Shown piece after piece: positions 36,484 to 46,487 of a stretch of DNA of 59,519 nucleotides; the stretch's first letter is position 1; each line of letters begins with the position of its first letter. Both the position numbers and the translations under genes were made by a program. This stretch comes from Frankiaceae bacterium. Its GTDB lineage: Bacteria; Actinomycetota; Actinomycetes; JAFAQI01. The stretch spans positions 1 through 59,519 of the forward strand of contig JAFAZI010000135.1 in NCBI GenBank assembly GCA_019239875.1. Reading direction: 5' to 3'. Below the pieces are notes generated by a model. That model worked only from the letters and a program-made list of their open reading frames with translations. It ran no database searches and was not told the origin of the DNA.

Positions 36484-36762
36484 CAATAGCGCTTCGGTCA
36501 CGCTTGTCGGCCTGTCGTGGCCAGGCTCGGGTCGTGCAGGTCCAGGTTAGGTCAAGGGCGGCTAAGACCGGGGGCGGATTACCGCTCATTGCCGGTCGGT
36601 CTCGCCACTGCTGTCCGGTTCCACGACCTGCCGCGGGAAGTCAGCGCCGAGCGTGGCGAAAACCGCGCTTAGACCGCCCCTTCCATTCGACGATGGGGGA
36701 TTGACGACGTTTCTAGCGTCTCGAAACCCCCATGATCTTGAAAACGGGCCGTAGGCGAACGC
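36484..36762. other. Intergenic region map-infA, imperfect stem-loops
   Basis: No ORF with support. An imperfect long-range stem can be drawn between AAGGGCGGCTAAG (36554-36566) and CTTAGACCGCCCCTT (36668-36682), enclosing smaller stems such as GCGG-ATTA-CCGC (near 36574-36585). Family-B hairpin copy 1 lies at 36692-36735. The rest shows nothing recognised. Confidence 0.5.
36692..36735 (-). terminator. Imperfect terminator after map, family B copy 1
   Basis: ATGGGGG (36693-36699) pairs with CCCCCAT (36727-36733); the 27 bases between extend the stem imperfectly through GACG/CGTC. One arm reads GATGGGGGATTGACGACG, the same wording as the hairpin after rpoC (55785-55825). It lies 27 bases after the map stop. 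Confidence 0.65.
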
Positions 36763-37596
36763 TCAGGCGGAGGCGGTGACTCCGGAACCCGAGCGGATGG
36801 CGGCGATGCGCTCGCGGCCGCCGTCGAGGTCGGTCAGGACCCACGGCCCCTCGTCGGTGACGGTGAACGAGTGCTCGAAGTGAGCCGACACGGCACCGTC
36901 CTTCGTCACCACCGTCCAGCCGTCCTCCAGCACCCGGGTCAGCCGGGTTCCCAGGTTGACCATCGGCTCGACGGCTAAGGCGAGCCCCTTCACGATCTCC
37001 GGCCCCTTGGGCGCCCGCGGCGGCACGAAGTTGTGGACCTGCGGGTCCTGGTGCATCGCCGTGCCGATGCCATGCCCGACGTACTCCTCGACGATCCCCC
37101 ACGTGCCACCCGCCGGGTGCGGCTGCGAGCGGATGTAGGCCTCGATCGCCCGCGAGATGTCGATCAGCCGGCCGCCGAGCCGAGCCGCGGCCATGCCGTG
37201 CCACAACGACTCCTCCGTCACTCGCAGCAGCTCCAGCTTGTCCGGGGTCACCTCGCCCACGGGCACCGTGATCGCGGCGTCGCCGTGGTAGCCGTCGACG
37301 ATCGCGCCGCAGTCGATCGAGATCACGTCACCGTCGCGGATGACCGCGTCCTTCGACGGGATGCCGTGCACGATCTCGGAGTTGATCGACGTGCAGATCG
37401 TCGCGGGGAAGCCGTGGTAGCCCAGGAACGACGGCGTCGCGCCGGCGCCATAGATGACGCCGCGCGCAACCTCATCGAGATCGGCGGTGGACACTCCGGG
37501 TACGGCGGCCTCGCGCAGCGCCGCCAACGCCGTGCCGACGACGATGCCCGCCGCACGCATCAGCTCGATCTCTTCCGGACTCTTGTACTCGATCAT
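36763..37596 (-). CDS. map: Methionine aminopeptidase, type I
   Basis: Removes N-terminal methionine from new proteins; 277 residues. Metal ligands are visible: His in GYHGFPATICTS, Asp in VISIDCGAIVDGYHGDAAIT, His in GHGIGTAMHQDP, and Glu in AVEPMVNLG and EHSFTVTDEG. ATG 37596 (MIEYKSPEEIELM) has GGAGGAGG nine bases upstream and is chosen over an ATG at 37626 that overlaps the adk stop. Third gene of secY-adk-map. Confidence 0.96.
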   Translation of the reverse strand: MIEYKSPEEIELMRAAGIVVGTALAALREAAVPGVSTADLDEVARGVIYGAGATPSFLGYHGFPATICTSINSEIVHGIPSKDAVIRDGDVISIDCGAIVDGYHGDAAITVPVGEVTPDKLELLRVTEESLWHGMAAARLGGRLIDISRAIEAYIRSQPHPAGGTWGIVEEYVGHGIGTAMHQDPQVHNFVPPRAPKGPEIVKGLALAVEPMVNLGTRLTRVLEDGWTVVTKDGAVSAHFEHSFTVTDEGPWVLTDLDGGRERIAAIRSGSGVTASA

Positions 37597-37622
37597 CCGC
37601 GACCGCCTCCTCCGCGGGCCTT

Positions 37623-38279
37623 TCATGAGTGGGTGAAGCGCCGCAGCGCTGCCGATGCCCGCTCGGTCACGTCATCGACCGGGCCCATCGCGTCGATACC
37701 CACCAGGATGCCGCGTTCCGCGTAGTACCCCACCAGCGGCGCCGTCTGCTCGTAGTAGACCTCGAGGCGATGCTGGATCGTCGCCGGCTGGTCGTCGTCA
37801 CGCTGGAACAGCTCGCCCGCGCAGTTGTCGCACACCCCCTCCTTGGTCGGGGGGTCGAAGTCGACGTGCCAGATGTGACCGCAGCTGCGACAGGTACGAC
37901 GACCGGACAGCCGGCGGATCACCTCGGAGTCGTCCACGACGAGCTCCATGACCACGTCGAGCTTCGTGCCGAACTCCGACAGGATGTCGTCGAGCTGGCC
38001 CGCCTGCGGCACCGTGCGGGGGAAACCGTCGAGCAGGAAGCCGGTCTTCACGTCCGGTTCGCCGAGGCGGTCCTTCACCATCGCGACGGTCACCTCGTCC
38101 GGGACCAGGTCGCCCGCGTCCATGTACTCCTTCGCCTGCTTGCCCAGTGGCGTGCCCTGGCTCACGTTCGCGCGGAAGATGTCACCGGTCGAGATCTGCA
38201 CGACCGCGAGATGGGACGCCACGAACTGCGCCTGGGTTCCTTTTCCGGCGCCGGGGGGACCAACGAGGACGAGTCTCAT
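37623..38279 (-). CDS. adk: Adenylate kinase
   Basis: Interconverts ATP+AMP and two ADP; 218 residues. P-loop [13 protein letters not shown]-binding region [24 protein letters not shown] and [10 protein letters not shown] are present. The LID domain has CRSC and CDNC, so a four-cysteine zinc site, as in Gram-positive enzymes. It lies 52 bases after secY and overlaps, by four bases, an alternative map start. Confidence 0.97.
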   Translation of the reverse strand: MRLVLVGPPGAGKGTQAQFVASHLAVVQISTGDIFRANVSQGTPLGKQAKEYMDAGDLVPDEVTVAMVKDRLGEPDVKTGFLLDGFPRTVPQAGQLDDILSEFGTKLDVVMELVVDDSEVIRRLSGRRTCRSCGHIWHVDFDPPTKEGVCDNCAGELFQRDDDQPATIQHRLEVYYEQTAPLVGYYAERGILVGIDAMGPVDDVTERASAALRRFTHS

Positions 38280-38331
38280 GGGTGCCGCCGCACGGTGAAC
38301 CCGACCCCGGGCGCCGCTGCTCGGCGACCCA

Positions 38332-39654
38332 CTAGCGCAGGAAGCCTTCGTAATTGCGCAGCATGAGCTGACTCTCGATCTGCTTCGAGGTGTCCAACCC
38401 GACGCCCACGAGGATCAGCACAGAGGTGCCGCCGAACGGGAACGACTGGTTGTTGCCGGCTGCTGCGCCGGGAAGGAAGTGAAGAGCAAGGATGGGGAGT
38501 ACGGCGATCGCCGTCAGGTAGAGCGCGCCAGGCAGCGTGATCCGCGACAGGACGTACTCGAGGTACTCGGCGGTCGGCCGGCCGGGACGGATGCCCGGGA
38601 TGAACCCGCCGTACTTCCGCATGTTGTCGCTGACCTCGACCGGGTTGAACGTGATCGCGACATAGAAGTACGTGAAAAACATCGTCAACAGCGCGTAGGA
38701 CCCGATATAGGTCCAGCTGTCCGTGGCGGTGAAGTACTTCGCGACGAAGTTCGTGAACGTGTGGTTGGAGGTCCACACCTGCCCCAGCAGCTGCGGCAGA
38801 TAGAGCAGCGACGAGGAGAAGATGACCGGGATGACACCGGCCTGGTTGACCTTCAACGGGATGTAGGTCGAGGTGCCGCCGTACATCCGACGGCCGATCA
38901 TTCGTTTCGCGTATTGGACAGGGATCCGCCGTTGACCCTGTTCCATGAACACGATCCCGACGATGATCAGGAGGCCGGCGATCAGGACTGCGATGAAGGT
39001 CGCGGTCCCCCGGCTGCGCAGGATGTCCGTGCCCTGGCTGGGGAAGCGAGCCGCGATCGACGTGAAGATCAGCAGTGACATGCCGTTGCCGATGCCGCGG
39101 TCGGTGATCAGCTCACCGAGCCACATGATGACGGCGGTCCCGGCGGTCATCGTCACGACGAGCGTGATGATGCGGAAGACCGACGTGGAGTAGAGCAGGT
39201 CGATCTGAGCGCCCGTGCTGTCGGTGCAGGGCAGCAGCCGCCCGCTGCGCGCGAGCGCCACGATGCCCGTCGCCTGCAGGATCGCGAGCGCGACCGTGAG
39301 ATAGCGGGTGTACTGCGTGAGCTTGGCCTGACCGGACTGGCCCTGCTCCTTCAGCCGCTCCAGGCGCGGGATCACGACCACGAGCAGCTGGATGATGATG
39401 CTGCTCGTGATGTACGGCATGATGCCGAGCGCGAACACGGTGAGCTGGAGCAGCGCGCCGCCGCTGAACAGGTTCACCAGCGCCAGGACCGAGCTGTCCT
39501 TGTTCTGGATCAGGCAGTCATGGACGTGCTGGTAGTTCACGCCGGGTGCGGGGACCGTCGAGCCGAACCGGAACAACGCGAGGATGCCGAGCGTGAACAG
39601 CATCTTGTTCCGCAGGTCCGGCGTACGGAAAGCCCTGCCGAAAGCGGTAAGCAC
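38332..39654 (-). CDS. secY: Protein translocase subunit SecY
   Basis: Central channel of the Sec translocon, 440 residues with ten hydrophobic helices. The plug/TM2 region ([33 protein letters not shown]), the C4 loop TSIAARFP, and the C5/C6 regions with [37 protein letters not shown] and [18 protein letters not shown] are typical. GTG start with AGGAGGAG 5 bases upstream. It is separated from rplO by a strong terminator and heads secY-adk-map. Confidence 0.98.
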   Translation of the reverse strand: MLTAFGRAFRTPDLRNKMLFTLGILALFRFGSTVPAPGVNYQHVHDCLIQNKDSSVLALVNLFSGGALLQLTVFALGIMPYITSSIIIQLLVVVIPRLERLKEQGQSGQAKLTQYTRYLTVALAILQATGIVALARSGRLLPCTDSTGAQIDLLYSTSVFRIITLVVTMTAGTAVIMWLGELITDRGIGNGMSLLIFTSIAARFPSQGTDILRSRGTATFIAVLIAGLLIIVGIVFMEQGQRRIPVQYAKRMIGRRMYGGTSTYIPLKVNQAGVIPVIFSSSLLYLPQLLGQVWTSNHTFTNFVAKYFTATDSWTYIGSYALLTMFFTYFYVAITFNPVEVSDNMRKYGGFIPGIRPGRPTAEYLEYVLSRITLPGALYLTAIAVLPILALHFLPGAAAGNNQSFPFGGTSVLILVGVGLDTSKQIESQLMLRNYEGFLR

Positions 39655-39701
39655 GGCTCCTCCTGGTAGGGCTATTCCGGTGCGGCGCCAGCCGATCGGG
39701 T

Positions 39702-39773
39702 GGGGTACGGCGAGACCATCCGATGCTCGCCGAGCGTACCCCGACGTCCGCTCCCGAGCGGAGCGGACGTCGG
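39702..39773 (-). terminator. Terminator after rplO, followed by a second hairpin
   Basis: A perfect 14-bp stem CCGACGTCCGCTCC / GGAGCGGACGTCGG (39741-39754 with 39760-39773) and 5-base loop begins five bases after the rplO stop. A second stem (GGGGTACG 39702-39709 with CGTACCCC 39735-39742) shares two bases with it. Together they separate the S10/spc series from secY-adk-map. Confidence 0.85.
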
Positions 39774-39777
39774 CGTA

Positions 39778-40218
39778 CTAGAGGTCTGTGGCCGTCCCAC
39801 CAGCCGCGGTGATCTTCTCGCGGGCGGTGCCGGAGAACGCGTGTGCGGTGACAGTCAGCTTGCTGGACACCTCGCCGGACCCGAGCACCTTCACGAGCTG
39901 GCCCTTGCGGACCGCGCCGCGCTCGGCGAGGACCTCGGGCGTCACGTCACCGCCGTCGGGGAACAGCTCGGCGAGCTTGTCGAGGTTCACGACCTGGTAC
40001 TCGGTCTTGAACGGGTTCTTGAAGCCCTTGAGCTTCGGCACCCGCATGAACAGCGGCATCTGGCCGCCCTCGAAGGCCGCCGGGACCTGGTACCGGGCCT
40101 TGGTGCCCTTGGTGCCCCGACCTGCGGTTTTACCCTTCGAGCCCTCGCCGCGACCCACGCGGGTCTTCGGCTTGTGCGCACCCTTGGCGGGACGCAGGTG
40201 ATGGACTTTCAGCGTCAT
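39778..40218 (-). CDS. rplO: Ribosomal protein L15 (uL15)
   Basis: 146 residues. [42 protein letters not shown] is the glycine/lysine-rich extended N-terminus; [43 protein letters not shown] is the globular start. Last gene of the fused S10-spc series, with a terminator right after its stop. It starts 2 bases after rpmD. Confidence 0.97.
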   Translation of the reverse strand: MTLKVHHLRPAKGAHKPKTRVGRGEGSKGKTAGRGTKGTKARYQVPAAFEGGQMPLFMRVPKLKGFKNPFKTEYQVVNLDKLAELFPDGGDVTPEVLAERGAVRKGQLVKVLGSGEVSSKLTVTAHAFSGTAREKITAAGGTATDL

Positions 40219-40220
40219 TG

Positions 40221-40403
40221 TTAGTCGACCTCCTCGACCGCGACCAGGTGCTGCACGGTACGGACCATGCCCCGGATCTCCGGCCGGTCTTCCTGCACCA
40301 CGACGTCACGCATGCGCTTGAGACCAAGCGTGCGCAGCGTCTGGCGCTGACTGTGCGTGCCGCCGATCGGCGACCTCGTCTGCGTGATCTTCAGGCGTGG
40401 CAT
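40221..40403 (-). CDS. rpmD: Ribosomal protein L30 (uL30)
   Basis: 60 residues: [60 protein letters not shown]. The KVTLVRSxIG-type strand and HxVxVEE end are typical. ATG 40403 shares one base with the rpsE TGA (TGATG), so the two are translated in series. Confidence 0.97.
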   Translation of the reverse strand: MPRLKITQTRSPIGGTHSQRQTLRTLGLKRMRDVVVQEDRPEIRGMVRTVQHLVAVEEVD

Positions 40404-41026
40404 CAGGCCGTCACTCCGGCTCGGGCCCGCAGCATCGCCGCCGGGGCGACATCTTCGATCGGGAGGCCACGGCGGGCCGCGATCTCCTCGGGCCGGTGGA
40501 GGTCCTGCAGCGCCGCGACGGTCGCGTGGACGATGTTGATCGGGTTGGAGGATCCGAGCGACTTCGAGAGCACGTCGTGGATCCCCGCGCACTCCAGCAC
40601 GGCCCGCACCGGACCGCCGGCGATCACACCGGTACCCGGCGATGCCGGCTTGAGCAGCACGACGCCGGCCGCGGCCTCGCCCTGCACCGGGTGCGGGATG
40701 GTGCCCTGGATGCGAGGTACGGCGAAGAAGTGCTTCTTGGCCTCCTCGACGCCCTTGGCGATCGCCGCGGGCACCTCCTTGGCCTTGCCGTACCCGACGC
40801 CCACCTGGCCATCGCCGTCGCCGACGACCACCAGCGCGGTGAAGCTGAAGCGCCGGCCACCCTTGACGACCTTGGCGACACGGTTGATCGCGACGACCCG
40901 CTCGAGGTACGCCGAAGCCGGAGCCCCGCCGCGACCCCCACCGTCACGCCGGTCGCGCCGATCGCCACCGCCGGCGCCACCAGCGCCAGCACCGGCGCCG
41001 GTGCCCCGTCGTTGTGGTCCTGGCAT
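40403..41026 (-). CDS. rpsE: Ribosomal protein S5 (uS5)
   Basis: 207 residues. A Gly/Arg-rich N-terminal extension (about 35 residues, [24 protein letters not shown]) precedes [52 protein letters not shown], the conserved double-stranded RNA-binding fold, then [41 protein letters not shown]5 contributes to decoding fidelity with S4. Overlaps rplR (TAATG) and rpmD by one base each. Confidence 0.97.
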   Translation of the reverse strand: MPGPQRRGTGAGAGAGGAGGGDRRDRRDGGGRGGAPASAYLERVVAINRVAKVVKGGRRFSFTALVVVGDGDGQVGVGYGKAKEVPAAIAKGVEEAKKHFFAVPRIQGTIPHPVQGEAAAGVVLLKPASPGTGVIAGGPVRAVLECAGIHDVLSKSLGSSNPINIVHATVAALQDLHRPEEIAARRGLPIEDVAPAAMLRARAGVTA

Positions 41027-41397
41027 TAGAACTCCAATCCGGCTTCGCGCGCCGCGTCAGCGAGAGCGGCGATGCGGCCGTGGTAACGGTTGCCGCCACG
41101 GTCGAACACGACCTTGGCGATGCCGGCGCCCGAGGCGCGCTCGGCGACGAGCTTGCCGACCTGGGCGGCCTTCGCCTTCTTGTCCCCGCTCGCCCCTCGG
41201 ACGCTGTCGTCCATGGTCGAGGCGGACACGATGGTGTGACCCGCGGTGTCGTCGACGACCTGCACGTAGAGGTGCCGCGCGGAGCGCGTCACCACCATGC
41301 GCGGGCGGGCCGTCGTACCGGACACCTTCTTGCGAACCCGCAGGTGCCGGCGGGAGCGCGCATTGCGGCGCTGACCAGCAGTTTTGGGGGCGCTCAT
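41026..41397 (-). CDS. rplR: Ribosomal protein L18 (uL18)
   Basis: 123 residues; 5S rRNA-binding protein. Basic start [41 protein letters not shown]; end [29 protein letters not shown], the family hallmark. The ATG lies next to the rplF stop with no spacing and its stop shares a base with rpsE. Confidence 0.97.
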   Translation of the reverse strand: MSAPKTAGQRRNARSRRHLRVRKKVSGTTARPRMVVTRSARHLYVQVVDDTAGHTIVSASTMDDSVRGASGDKKAKAAQVGKLVAERASGAGIAKVVFDRGGNRYHGRIAALADAAREAGLEF

Positions 41398-41934
41398 CTA
41401 CTTGCCTGCCTTTCCGGCCTTGCGGCGGACGACCTCGCCCGCGTACCGCACGCCCTTGCCCTTGTAGGGCTCCGGCTTGCGGATCTTTCGGATGTTGGCC
41501 GCGACCTCGCCGACCTGCTGCTTGTCGATGCCCGACACGACGAACCGAGTCGGGGCCTCGACCGCGAAGCTGATGCCGTCCGGCGCCTTGACGAGGACTG
41601 GGTGGCTGAAGCCGAGCGCGAACTCCAGGTCGCTGCCCTTCGCCTGCACGCGGTAACCGGTGCCGACGATCTCGAGCGTCTTGGAATAGCCCTCGGTCAC
41701 GCCGACGACCATGTTGTTGACCAGCGTTCGGGTCAGACCGTGGCGGGACTTGCTGTCACGGTCGTCGTCAGGACGGACCACGACCAGCTCGTTCTCACCC
41801 TGGGTGACCGTGATCGGCTCGACGACGGTGTGGGAGAGGGTCCCCTTCGGACCCTTCACCGTCACGTCACGACCGCTGATCGTCACCTCGACACCGGAGG
41901 GAACGGGAATGGGCATCTTGCCGATTCGGCTCAT
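41398..41934 (-). CDS. rplF: Ribosomal protein L6 (uL6)
   Basis: 178 residues, two similar alpha/beta domains. [35 protein letters not shown] at the start; [33 protein letters not shown] in the middle; the end [37 protein letters not shown] is family consensus. Sits between rpsH (13 bases) and rplR. Confidence 0.98.
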   Translation of the reverse strand: MSRIGKMPIPVPSGVEVTISGRDVTVKGPKGTLSHTVVEPITVTQGENELVVVRPDDDRDSKSRHGLTRTLVNNMVVGVTEGYSKTLEIVGTGYRVQAKGSDLEFALGFSHPVLVKAPDGISFAVEAPTRFVVSGIDKQQVGEVAANIRKIRKPEPYKGKGVRYAGEVVRRKAGKAGK

Positions 41935-41947
41935 CTCAATCCTCCCG

Positions 41948-42367
41948 TCACCACACGTAGGCGAGGACTTCCCCGCCTACCCGCTGCTTCGAGCACTGCC
42001 GGTCGGTGCGCAGGCCGGTCGACGTCGAGATGATCGCCACGCCGAGACCGCCGAGCACCTTGGGCAGGTTGTTGGCCTTCGCGTACACGCGCAGACCGGG
42101 CTTGCTCACGCGCCGCACACCGGCGATGGAGCGTTCCCGGTTCGGGCCGTACTTCAGCGTGATCTGCAGCTGCTTGCCCGGGCTGCCGTGCTTGGCCTCC
42201 TCGGCCGGCTCGAGCACCTGCCAGCCGGAGATGTAACCCTCCTGCTGGAGGATCTCCGCGATGTGGACCTTCAACGTCGAATGCGGCATCACGACGGTGT
42301 CGTGATAGGCCGAGTTCGCGTTGCGCAGACGCGTCAGCATGTCTGCGATCGGGTCGGTCATTGTCAT
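41948..42367 (-). CDS. rpsH: Ribosomal protein S8 (uS8)
   Basis: 139 residues. [46 protein letters not shown], then [37 protein letters not shown], ending GGEVLAYVW, as in other actinobacteria. S8 is a central-domain binder and, in enterics, represses its own operon. A second Met (42361) is equally acceptable; the first is used by relatives. Confidence 0.97.
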   Translation of the reverse strand: MTMTDPIADMLTRLRNANSAYHDTVVMPHSTLKVHIAEILQQEGYISGWQVLEPAEEAKHGSPGKQLQITLKYGPNRERSIAGVRRVSKPGLRVYAKANNLPKVLGGLGVAIISTSTGLRTDRQCSKQRVGGEVLAYVW

Positions 42368-42441
42368 GTGTACGAATCCATTTCCCGCCGCGGTTCCCCT
42401 GGTCTGTCTGAGCAGAGCCGAGGCCTACGACGAAGAGTCGA

Positions 42442-42627
42442 CTACCAGGAAGACTTCGTGATGCCGGGCAGCTCGCCGGCGTGCGCCATCTGACGGAAGC
42501 AGATGCGGCACAGGCCGAACGCGCGGTAGACCGCCCGTGACCGGCCACACCGCGAGCACCGGGTGTAGCTGCGTACGGCGAACTTCGGCTTGCGGCCCGC
42601 CTTGGCGATCCAGGCCTTTGTGGCCAT
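42442..42627 (-). CDS. rpsN: Ribosomal protein S14 type Z (uS14)
   Basis: 61 residues, the short zinc-binding form. CSRC (near residues 24-27) and CRIC (near 40-43) are the ligands; it ends [10 protein letters not shown] as usual. It starts 2 bases after rplE. A longer zinc-free paralogue is not in the window. Confidence 0.97.
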   Translation of the reverse strand: MATKAWIAKAGRKPKFAVRSYTRCSRCGRSRAVYRAFGLCRICFRQMAHAGELPGITKSSW

Positions 42628-42629
42628 CC

Positions 42630-43199
42630 TCAGGCCTCCTTGAACGGGAAACCGAGGGCGCGCAGCAAGGCGCGTCCCTCGTCGTCGGTCTTGGCCGTGG
42701 TGACCAGGGTGATGTCCATGCCACGGACCCGGTCGATCGAGTCGGGGTCGATCTCATGGAACATCGACTGCTCGGTCAGGCCGAAGGTGTAGTTGCCGTT
42801 GCCGTCGAGCTTGCGCCCGTCGAGGCCACGGAAGTCGCGGATCCGGGGAAGCGCGATCGACAGCAGGCGGTCGACGAACTCCCACATGCGGTCACCGCGG
42901 AGGGTGACGTGCGCACCGATCGGCATGCCCTCGCGCAGCTTGAACTGCGCGATCGACAGCCGGGCGCGGGCCACTGCCGGCTTCTGGCCGGTGATTGCCG
43001 TCAGGTCGCGAATTGCGCCCTCGATCAGCTTGCCGTCCTTGGCCGCGTCGCCGACACCCATGTTGACCTTGACCTTCACCAAGGTCGGCACCTGCATGAC
43101 GTTGTCGTAGTTGAACTGCTCGCGCAGGGAGGCGACGATCTCGTCGCGGTATCGCTGCTTGAGCCGCGGCACTGCCGCTGCCTCAGTGGTGACCGTCAT
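42630..43199 (-). CDS. rplE: Ribosomal protein L5 (uL5)
   Basis: 189 residues; binds 5S rRNA and contacts P-site t[81 protein letters not shown], and [35 protein letters not shown] match the family. Starts 3 bases after rplX. Confidence 0.98.
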   Translation of the reverse strand: MTVTTEAAAVPRLKQRYRDEIVASLREQFNYDNVMQVPTLVKVKVNMGVGDAAKDGKLIEGAIRDLTAITGQKPAVARARLSIAQFKLREGMPIGAHVTLRGDRMWEFVDRLLSIALPRIRDFRGLDGRKLDGNGNYTFGLTEQSMFHEIDPDSIDRVRGMDITLVTTAKTDDEGRALLRALGFPFKEA

Positions 43200-43202
43200 C
43201 GT

Positions 43203-43538
43203 CTACTCCCTGTCCAGGTCCTGGTCGCACTTGCGGCAGGTCCGGACGTTCTTGCCGTCCTCGTTGCGCCGGTGACCGACCCGCGTCGCCTCACCGCAGT
43301 GCGGGCAGACGACCTGGACGTTGCTCACGTGGATCGCGGCCTCCTGGTGGACGATGCCGCCCTCCTGCGCGCCACGGGTCGTGGTCTGGATCCGGGTGTG
43401 CTTCTTGACTCGGTTCACGCCCTCGACCAGCACCCGGTCGGTCGACGGCGAGGTGAGCAGCACCTTGCCCCGGGCACCGCGGTCCTTGCCCGCGCGCACC
43501 TGGACGGTGTCGCCCTTCTTCACAAACAGTCCAGCCAT
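43203..43538 (-). CDS. rplX: Ribosomal protein L24 (uL24)
   Basis: 111 residues; KOW-domain assembly initiator. [27 protein letters not shown] is the KOW motif. The C-terminal CPHC and CRKC pairs are a four-cysteine zinc finger, giving another zinc-dependent ribosomal protein beside S4, S14 and L36. Starts 3 bases after rplN. Confidence 0.96.
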   Translation of the reverse strand: MAGLFVKKGDTVQVRAGKDRGARGKVLLTSPSTDRVLVEGVNRVKKHTRIQTTTRGAQEGGIVHQEAAIHVSNVQVVCPHCGEATRVGHRRNEDGKNVRTCRKCDQDLDRE

Positions 43539-43541
43539 GGC

Positions 43542-43910
43542 TTACAAAACCTCCGGCGCCAGCGAGATGATTCGCATGAAGCGCTTCTCACGCAGCTCGC
43601 GGCCGACCGGGCCGAAGATGCGAGTTCCCCGAGGGTCACCACCGTCCCGGATGAGGACGGCGGCGTTCTCGTCGAACTTGATGTAGGAGCCGTCGGGTCG
43701 GCGACGGCTCTTCGCGGTACGGACGACGACCGCCTTGACGACGTCACCCTTCTTCACACCGGCACCGGGCAGCGCGTCCTTCACGGTGCCGACGATGATG
43801 TCGCCGATTCCCGCGTAGCGACGGCCGGAGCCACCGAGCACGCGGATGCAAAGGATTTCCTTCGCACCGGTGTTGTCGGCGACCCGAAGCCGGGACTCCT
43901 GCTGGATCAT
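43542..43910 (-). CDS. rplN: Ribosomal protein L14 (uL14)
   Basis: 122 residues. [46 protein letters not shown], then [35 protein letters not shown], ending [16 protein letters not shown]. It starts 4 bases after rpsQ, so the S10 and spc operons run on without a break. Confidence 0.98.
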   Translation of the reverse strand: MIQQESRLRVADNTGAKEILCIRVLGGSGRRYAGIGDIIVGTVKDALPGAGVKKGDVVKAVVVRTAKSRRRPDGSYIKFDENAAVLIRDGGDPRGTRIFGPVGRELREKRFMRIISLAPEVL

Positions 43911-43914
43911 CTGT

Positions 43915-44208
43915 CTACTTCGCCTTCTCGAGAACCTGTACGACGCGCCAACGCTTGGTCGCCGACATCGGACGTGTCTCCATCAGCAGGACGCGGTCAC
44001 CCACGCCTGCAGTGCTCTGCTCGTCGTGCGCCTTCACCTTCTTGGTGCGGCGGATGGTCTTGCCGTAGCGGGCGTGGAGGATGCGGTCCTCCACCTCGAC
44101 CGTCACGGTCTTCTCCATCTTGTCGCTCACGACGTAGCCCTCGCGGGTCTTGCGGAACCCGCGGTCGCGGGCGGTGGTCGCGCTCTGCGCGGTGGTCGAC
44201 TCAGTCAT
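43915..44208 (-). CDS. rpsQ: Ribosomal protein S17 (uS17)
   Basis: 97 residues. [48 protein letters not shown] is the OB-fold core. ATG 44208 is preferred to a TTG seven codons upstream that would overlap rpmC by 14 bases; GAGGAGTGAGG lies just before the ATG. Slightly longer N-terminus than enteric S17. Confidence 0.95.
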   Translation of the reverse strand: MTESTTAQSATTARDRGFRKTREGYVVSDKMEKTVTVEVEDRILHARYGKTIRRTKKVKAHDEQSTAGVGDRVLLMETRPMSATKRWRVVQVLEKAK

Positions 44209-44215
44209 CGTTTCC

Positions 44216-44452
44216 TCACTCCTCGCCAACTGCGGCCGGCGCGGAGGTCAAGCCGAGCTCACGCTCACGCATCACGGTGTAGATGCGTGCGATGTCGTGA
44301 CGCACGGTCTGTAGACGCTTGTTGTTGTCCAGCTGGCCGGTGGCCGACTGGAATCGAAGGTTGAACAGCTCTTCCTTGGACTCGCGGAGCCTGGTGATCA
44401 GCTCGTCGTCCTCGAGGCCGCGCAGCTCGATCGCGGGAGTTCCGGCCGCCAT
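44216..44452 (-). CDS. rpmC: Ribosomal protein L29 (uL29)
   Basis: 78 residues, two-helix protein at the tunnel exit. [56 protein letters not shown] is typical; a 12-residue tail follows. ATG 44452 shares a base with the rplP TGA; a GTG one codon earlier is the alternative. Confidence 0.95.
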   Translation of the reverse strand: MAAGTPAIELRGLEDDELITRLRESKEELFNLRFQSATGQLDNNKRLQTVRHDIARIYTVMRERELGLTSAPAAVGEE

Positions 44453-44871
44453 CACGCCTCACCCACTTCGCGCGTCACGATGCGGCACTTCATCGGAAGC
44501 TTGTGAATCGCTCGCGTCAGCGCCGCCCGGGCAGTCGCCTCGTTCGGGTAGGACAGCTCGAACATCACCCGACCAGGCTTGACGTTGGCAATCCACCACT
44601 CCGGGGAGCCCTTGCCGGAACCCATCCGGGTCTCGGCCGGCTTCTTGGTGAGCGGGCGGTCCGGGTAGATGTTGATCCAGACCTTACCGCCACGCCGGAT
44701 GTGGCGGGTGATGGCGATACGGGCCGACTCGATCTGCCGGTTCGTCACGTAGGCAGGCTCGAGAGCCTGGATCCCGTACTCGCCGAACGTCACGCGGGTG
44801 CCGCCCTTGGCGGCGCCGGAGCGACCGGGGTGATGCTGCTTGCGGTGCTTGACCCGCCGCGGAATCAACAC
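44452..44871 (-). CDS. rplP: Ribosomal protein L16 (uL16)
   Basis: 139 residues from GTG 44871: [79 protein letters not shown]. Family length and start agree; the open frame upstream is rpsC in another frame. Contacts A-site tRNA. Four bases separate it from rpsC. Confidence 0.97.
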   Translation of the reverse strand: MLIPRRVKHRKQHHPGRSGAAKGGTRVTFGEYGIQALEPAYVTNRQIESARIAITRHIRRGGKVWINIYPDRPLTKKPAETRMGSGKGSPEWWIANVKPGRVMFELSYPNEATARAALTRAIHKLPMKCRIVTREVGEA

Positions 44872-44875
44872 GGTG

Positions 44876-45763
44876 TCACTCCCCTTCCGTGGTCGGCGCA
44901 GCCGGCGCCTCAGTCGCATCAGCGGCCGGAGCCTCGGCGGCGACGGTCTCGATCGCCTCGTTGATGACCTCTGCCGGCGTCTCGGCGCCTGCTTCGGCAA
45001 CCGGCGCCTCGGTCGCGGTCGCGGCCGGACCGCCGTTCACGGCCGCACTCGCCGCAGTCGACGGACGGTCGCGGCGGGGCCGGCGGTTGCGCTGATCACG
45101 AGCCCGCAGCGCCGCCTGGGCCGCCTGCTCCTCGCGGGTCAGCACCTCGTCGCCGGTGTAGATCCACACCTTCACGCCGATCCGGCCGAACGTCGTACGG
45201 GCCTCGTAGAAGCCGAAGTCGATGTTGGCCCGCAGCGTGTGCAGCGGCACCCGGCCTTCGCGGTAGAACTCCGACCGGCTCATCTCGGCACCGCCGAGGC
45301 GGCCACCACACTGCACCCGGATGCCCTTGGCGCCGCCCTTCATGGCGGACTGCATCGCCTTGCGCATCGCGCGGCGGAAGCTGACCCGGCTCGAGAGCTG
45401 CTCAGCCACGCCCTGCGCGACCAGCTGAGCGTCGACCTCAGGGTTCTTCACCTCGAGGATGTTGAGGTTCACGTGCTTGTTGGTCAGCTTCTCCAGGTCG
45501 CCCCGGATGCGGTCTGCCTCAGCACCCCGACGCCCGATCACGATGCCGGGCCGTGCGGTGTGGATGTCGACGTTGACCCGGTCGCGGGTGCGCTCAATCT
45601 CGACCCGGCTGATGCCGGCGCGCTCCATGCCCTTCGTGAGCAGGCGACGGATCGCGACGTCTTCCTTCACGTAGTCGCGGTAGAGCTTGTCGGCGTACCA
45701 CCGGCTCTTGTGCCGCGTGGTCACGCCGAGGCGGAACCCGTTCGGGTTGACTTTCTGACCCAT
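44876..45763 (-). CDS. rpsC: Ribosomal protein S3 (uS3) with Ala/Glu-rich tail
   Basis: 295 residues. KH domain with [51 protein letters not shown] and the C-domain [44 protein letters not shown]. The last 80 residues (after [11 protein letters not shown]) are low-complexity Ala/Glu/Pro, matching acidic tails on L17 and S9. Overlaps rplV by one base. Confidence 0.97.
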   Translation of the reverse strand: MGQKVNPNGFRLGVTTRHKSRWYADKLYRDYVKEDVAIRRLLTKGMERAGISRVEIERTRDRVNVDIHTARPGIVIGRRGAEADRIRGDLEKLTNKHVNLNILEVKNPEVDAQLVAQGVAEQLSSRVSFRRAMRKAMQSAMKGGAKGIRVQCGGRLGGAEMSRSEFYREGRVPLHTLRANIDFGFYEARTTFGRIGVKVWIYTGDEVLTREEQAAQAALRARDQRNRRPRRDRPSTAASAAVNGGPAATATEAPVAEAGAETPAEVINEAIETVAAEAPAADATEAPAAPTTEGE

Positions 45764-46200
45764 TACCGGGCCTTCCTCTTGGAGCTGCCGGCCAGCGCTG
45801 CTTCGGAGTTGGCCGGGGAGACAGCAATCGTGATGTGCGAGGTCCGCTTGCGGATCCGATAGGCACGGCCCTGCGCGCGCGGCCGGAACCGCTTCAGGGT
45901 GGGCCCCTCGTCGGCGTAGGCCTCGATGACGATGAGGTCCTCGGTGTCCAGGCGCTGGCTGCGGACGTGAGCGAGGTGGCTCGCATTCGCGATGGCGGAG
46001 TCGAGCACCTTGCCGACCGGCTCGGCGGCGGCGTGGCCGTCGAAGCGCATGATCGCCTGCGCGTCGGTGGCCGGGAGACCGCGGATGATGTCGATGACCC
46101 GACGCACCTTCATCGGTGACATGCGGACGTACTTCGCGGTCGCTCGGCCGACGATCTCTTCGAGGTAGATCTCGGTGCCGGTGGCGGGGCGCTCAGCCAC
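45763..46200 (-). CDS. rplV: Ribosomal protein L22 (uL22)
   Basis: 145 residues; lines the peptide exit tunnel. [51 protein letters not shown], then the beta-hairpin region [33 protein letters not shown] start overlaps rpsS by eight bases. Confidence 0.97.
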   Translation of the reverse strand: MAERPATGTEIYLEEIVGRATAKYVRMSPMKVRRVIDIIRGLPATDAQAIMRFDGHAAAEPVGKVLDSAIANASHLAHVRSQRLDTEDLIVIEAYADEGPTLKRFRPRAQGRAYRIRKRTSHITIAVSPANSEAALAGSSKRKAR

Positions 46201-46474
46201 GACGCGACCTCCGCTCGTCCTTGATGTGTCCGCGGAAGGTCCGCGTCGGTGCGAACTCCCCGAGCTTGTGGCCGACCATCGCCTCGGTCACGAAGACGGG
46301 GACGTGCTTGCGCCCGTCGTGGACAGCGATGGTGTGGCCGAGCATGGACGGCACGATCATCGAACGGCGCGACCACGTCTTGATGACGTTCTTGGTGCCC
46401 TTCTCGTTCTGGGCGTCCACCTTCTTGGAAAGGTGGTCGTCCACGAAGGGACCCTTCTTCAGGCTGCGTGGCAT
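46193..46474 (-). CDS. rpsS: Ribosomal protein S19 (uS19)
   Basis: 93 residues. [83 protein letters not shown] is nearly consensus. Forms the S13-S19 pair in the head. It starts 13 bases after rplB. Confidence 0.98.
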   Translation of the reverse strand: MPRSLKKGPFVDDHLSKKVDAQNEKGTKNVIKTWSRRSMIVPSMLGHTIAVHDGRKHVPVFVTEAMVGHKLGEFAPTRTFRGHIKDERRSRRG

Positions 46475-46487
46475 GTCTCAACTACTC

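Noticed and set aside
40221-40592. 123-codon frame containing L30
   Set aside because: Only the last 60 codons encode L30; the rest is rpsE in another frame.
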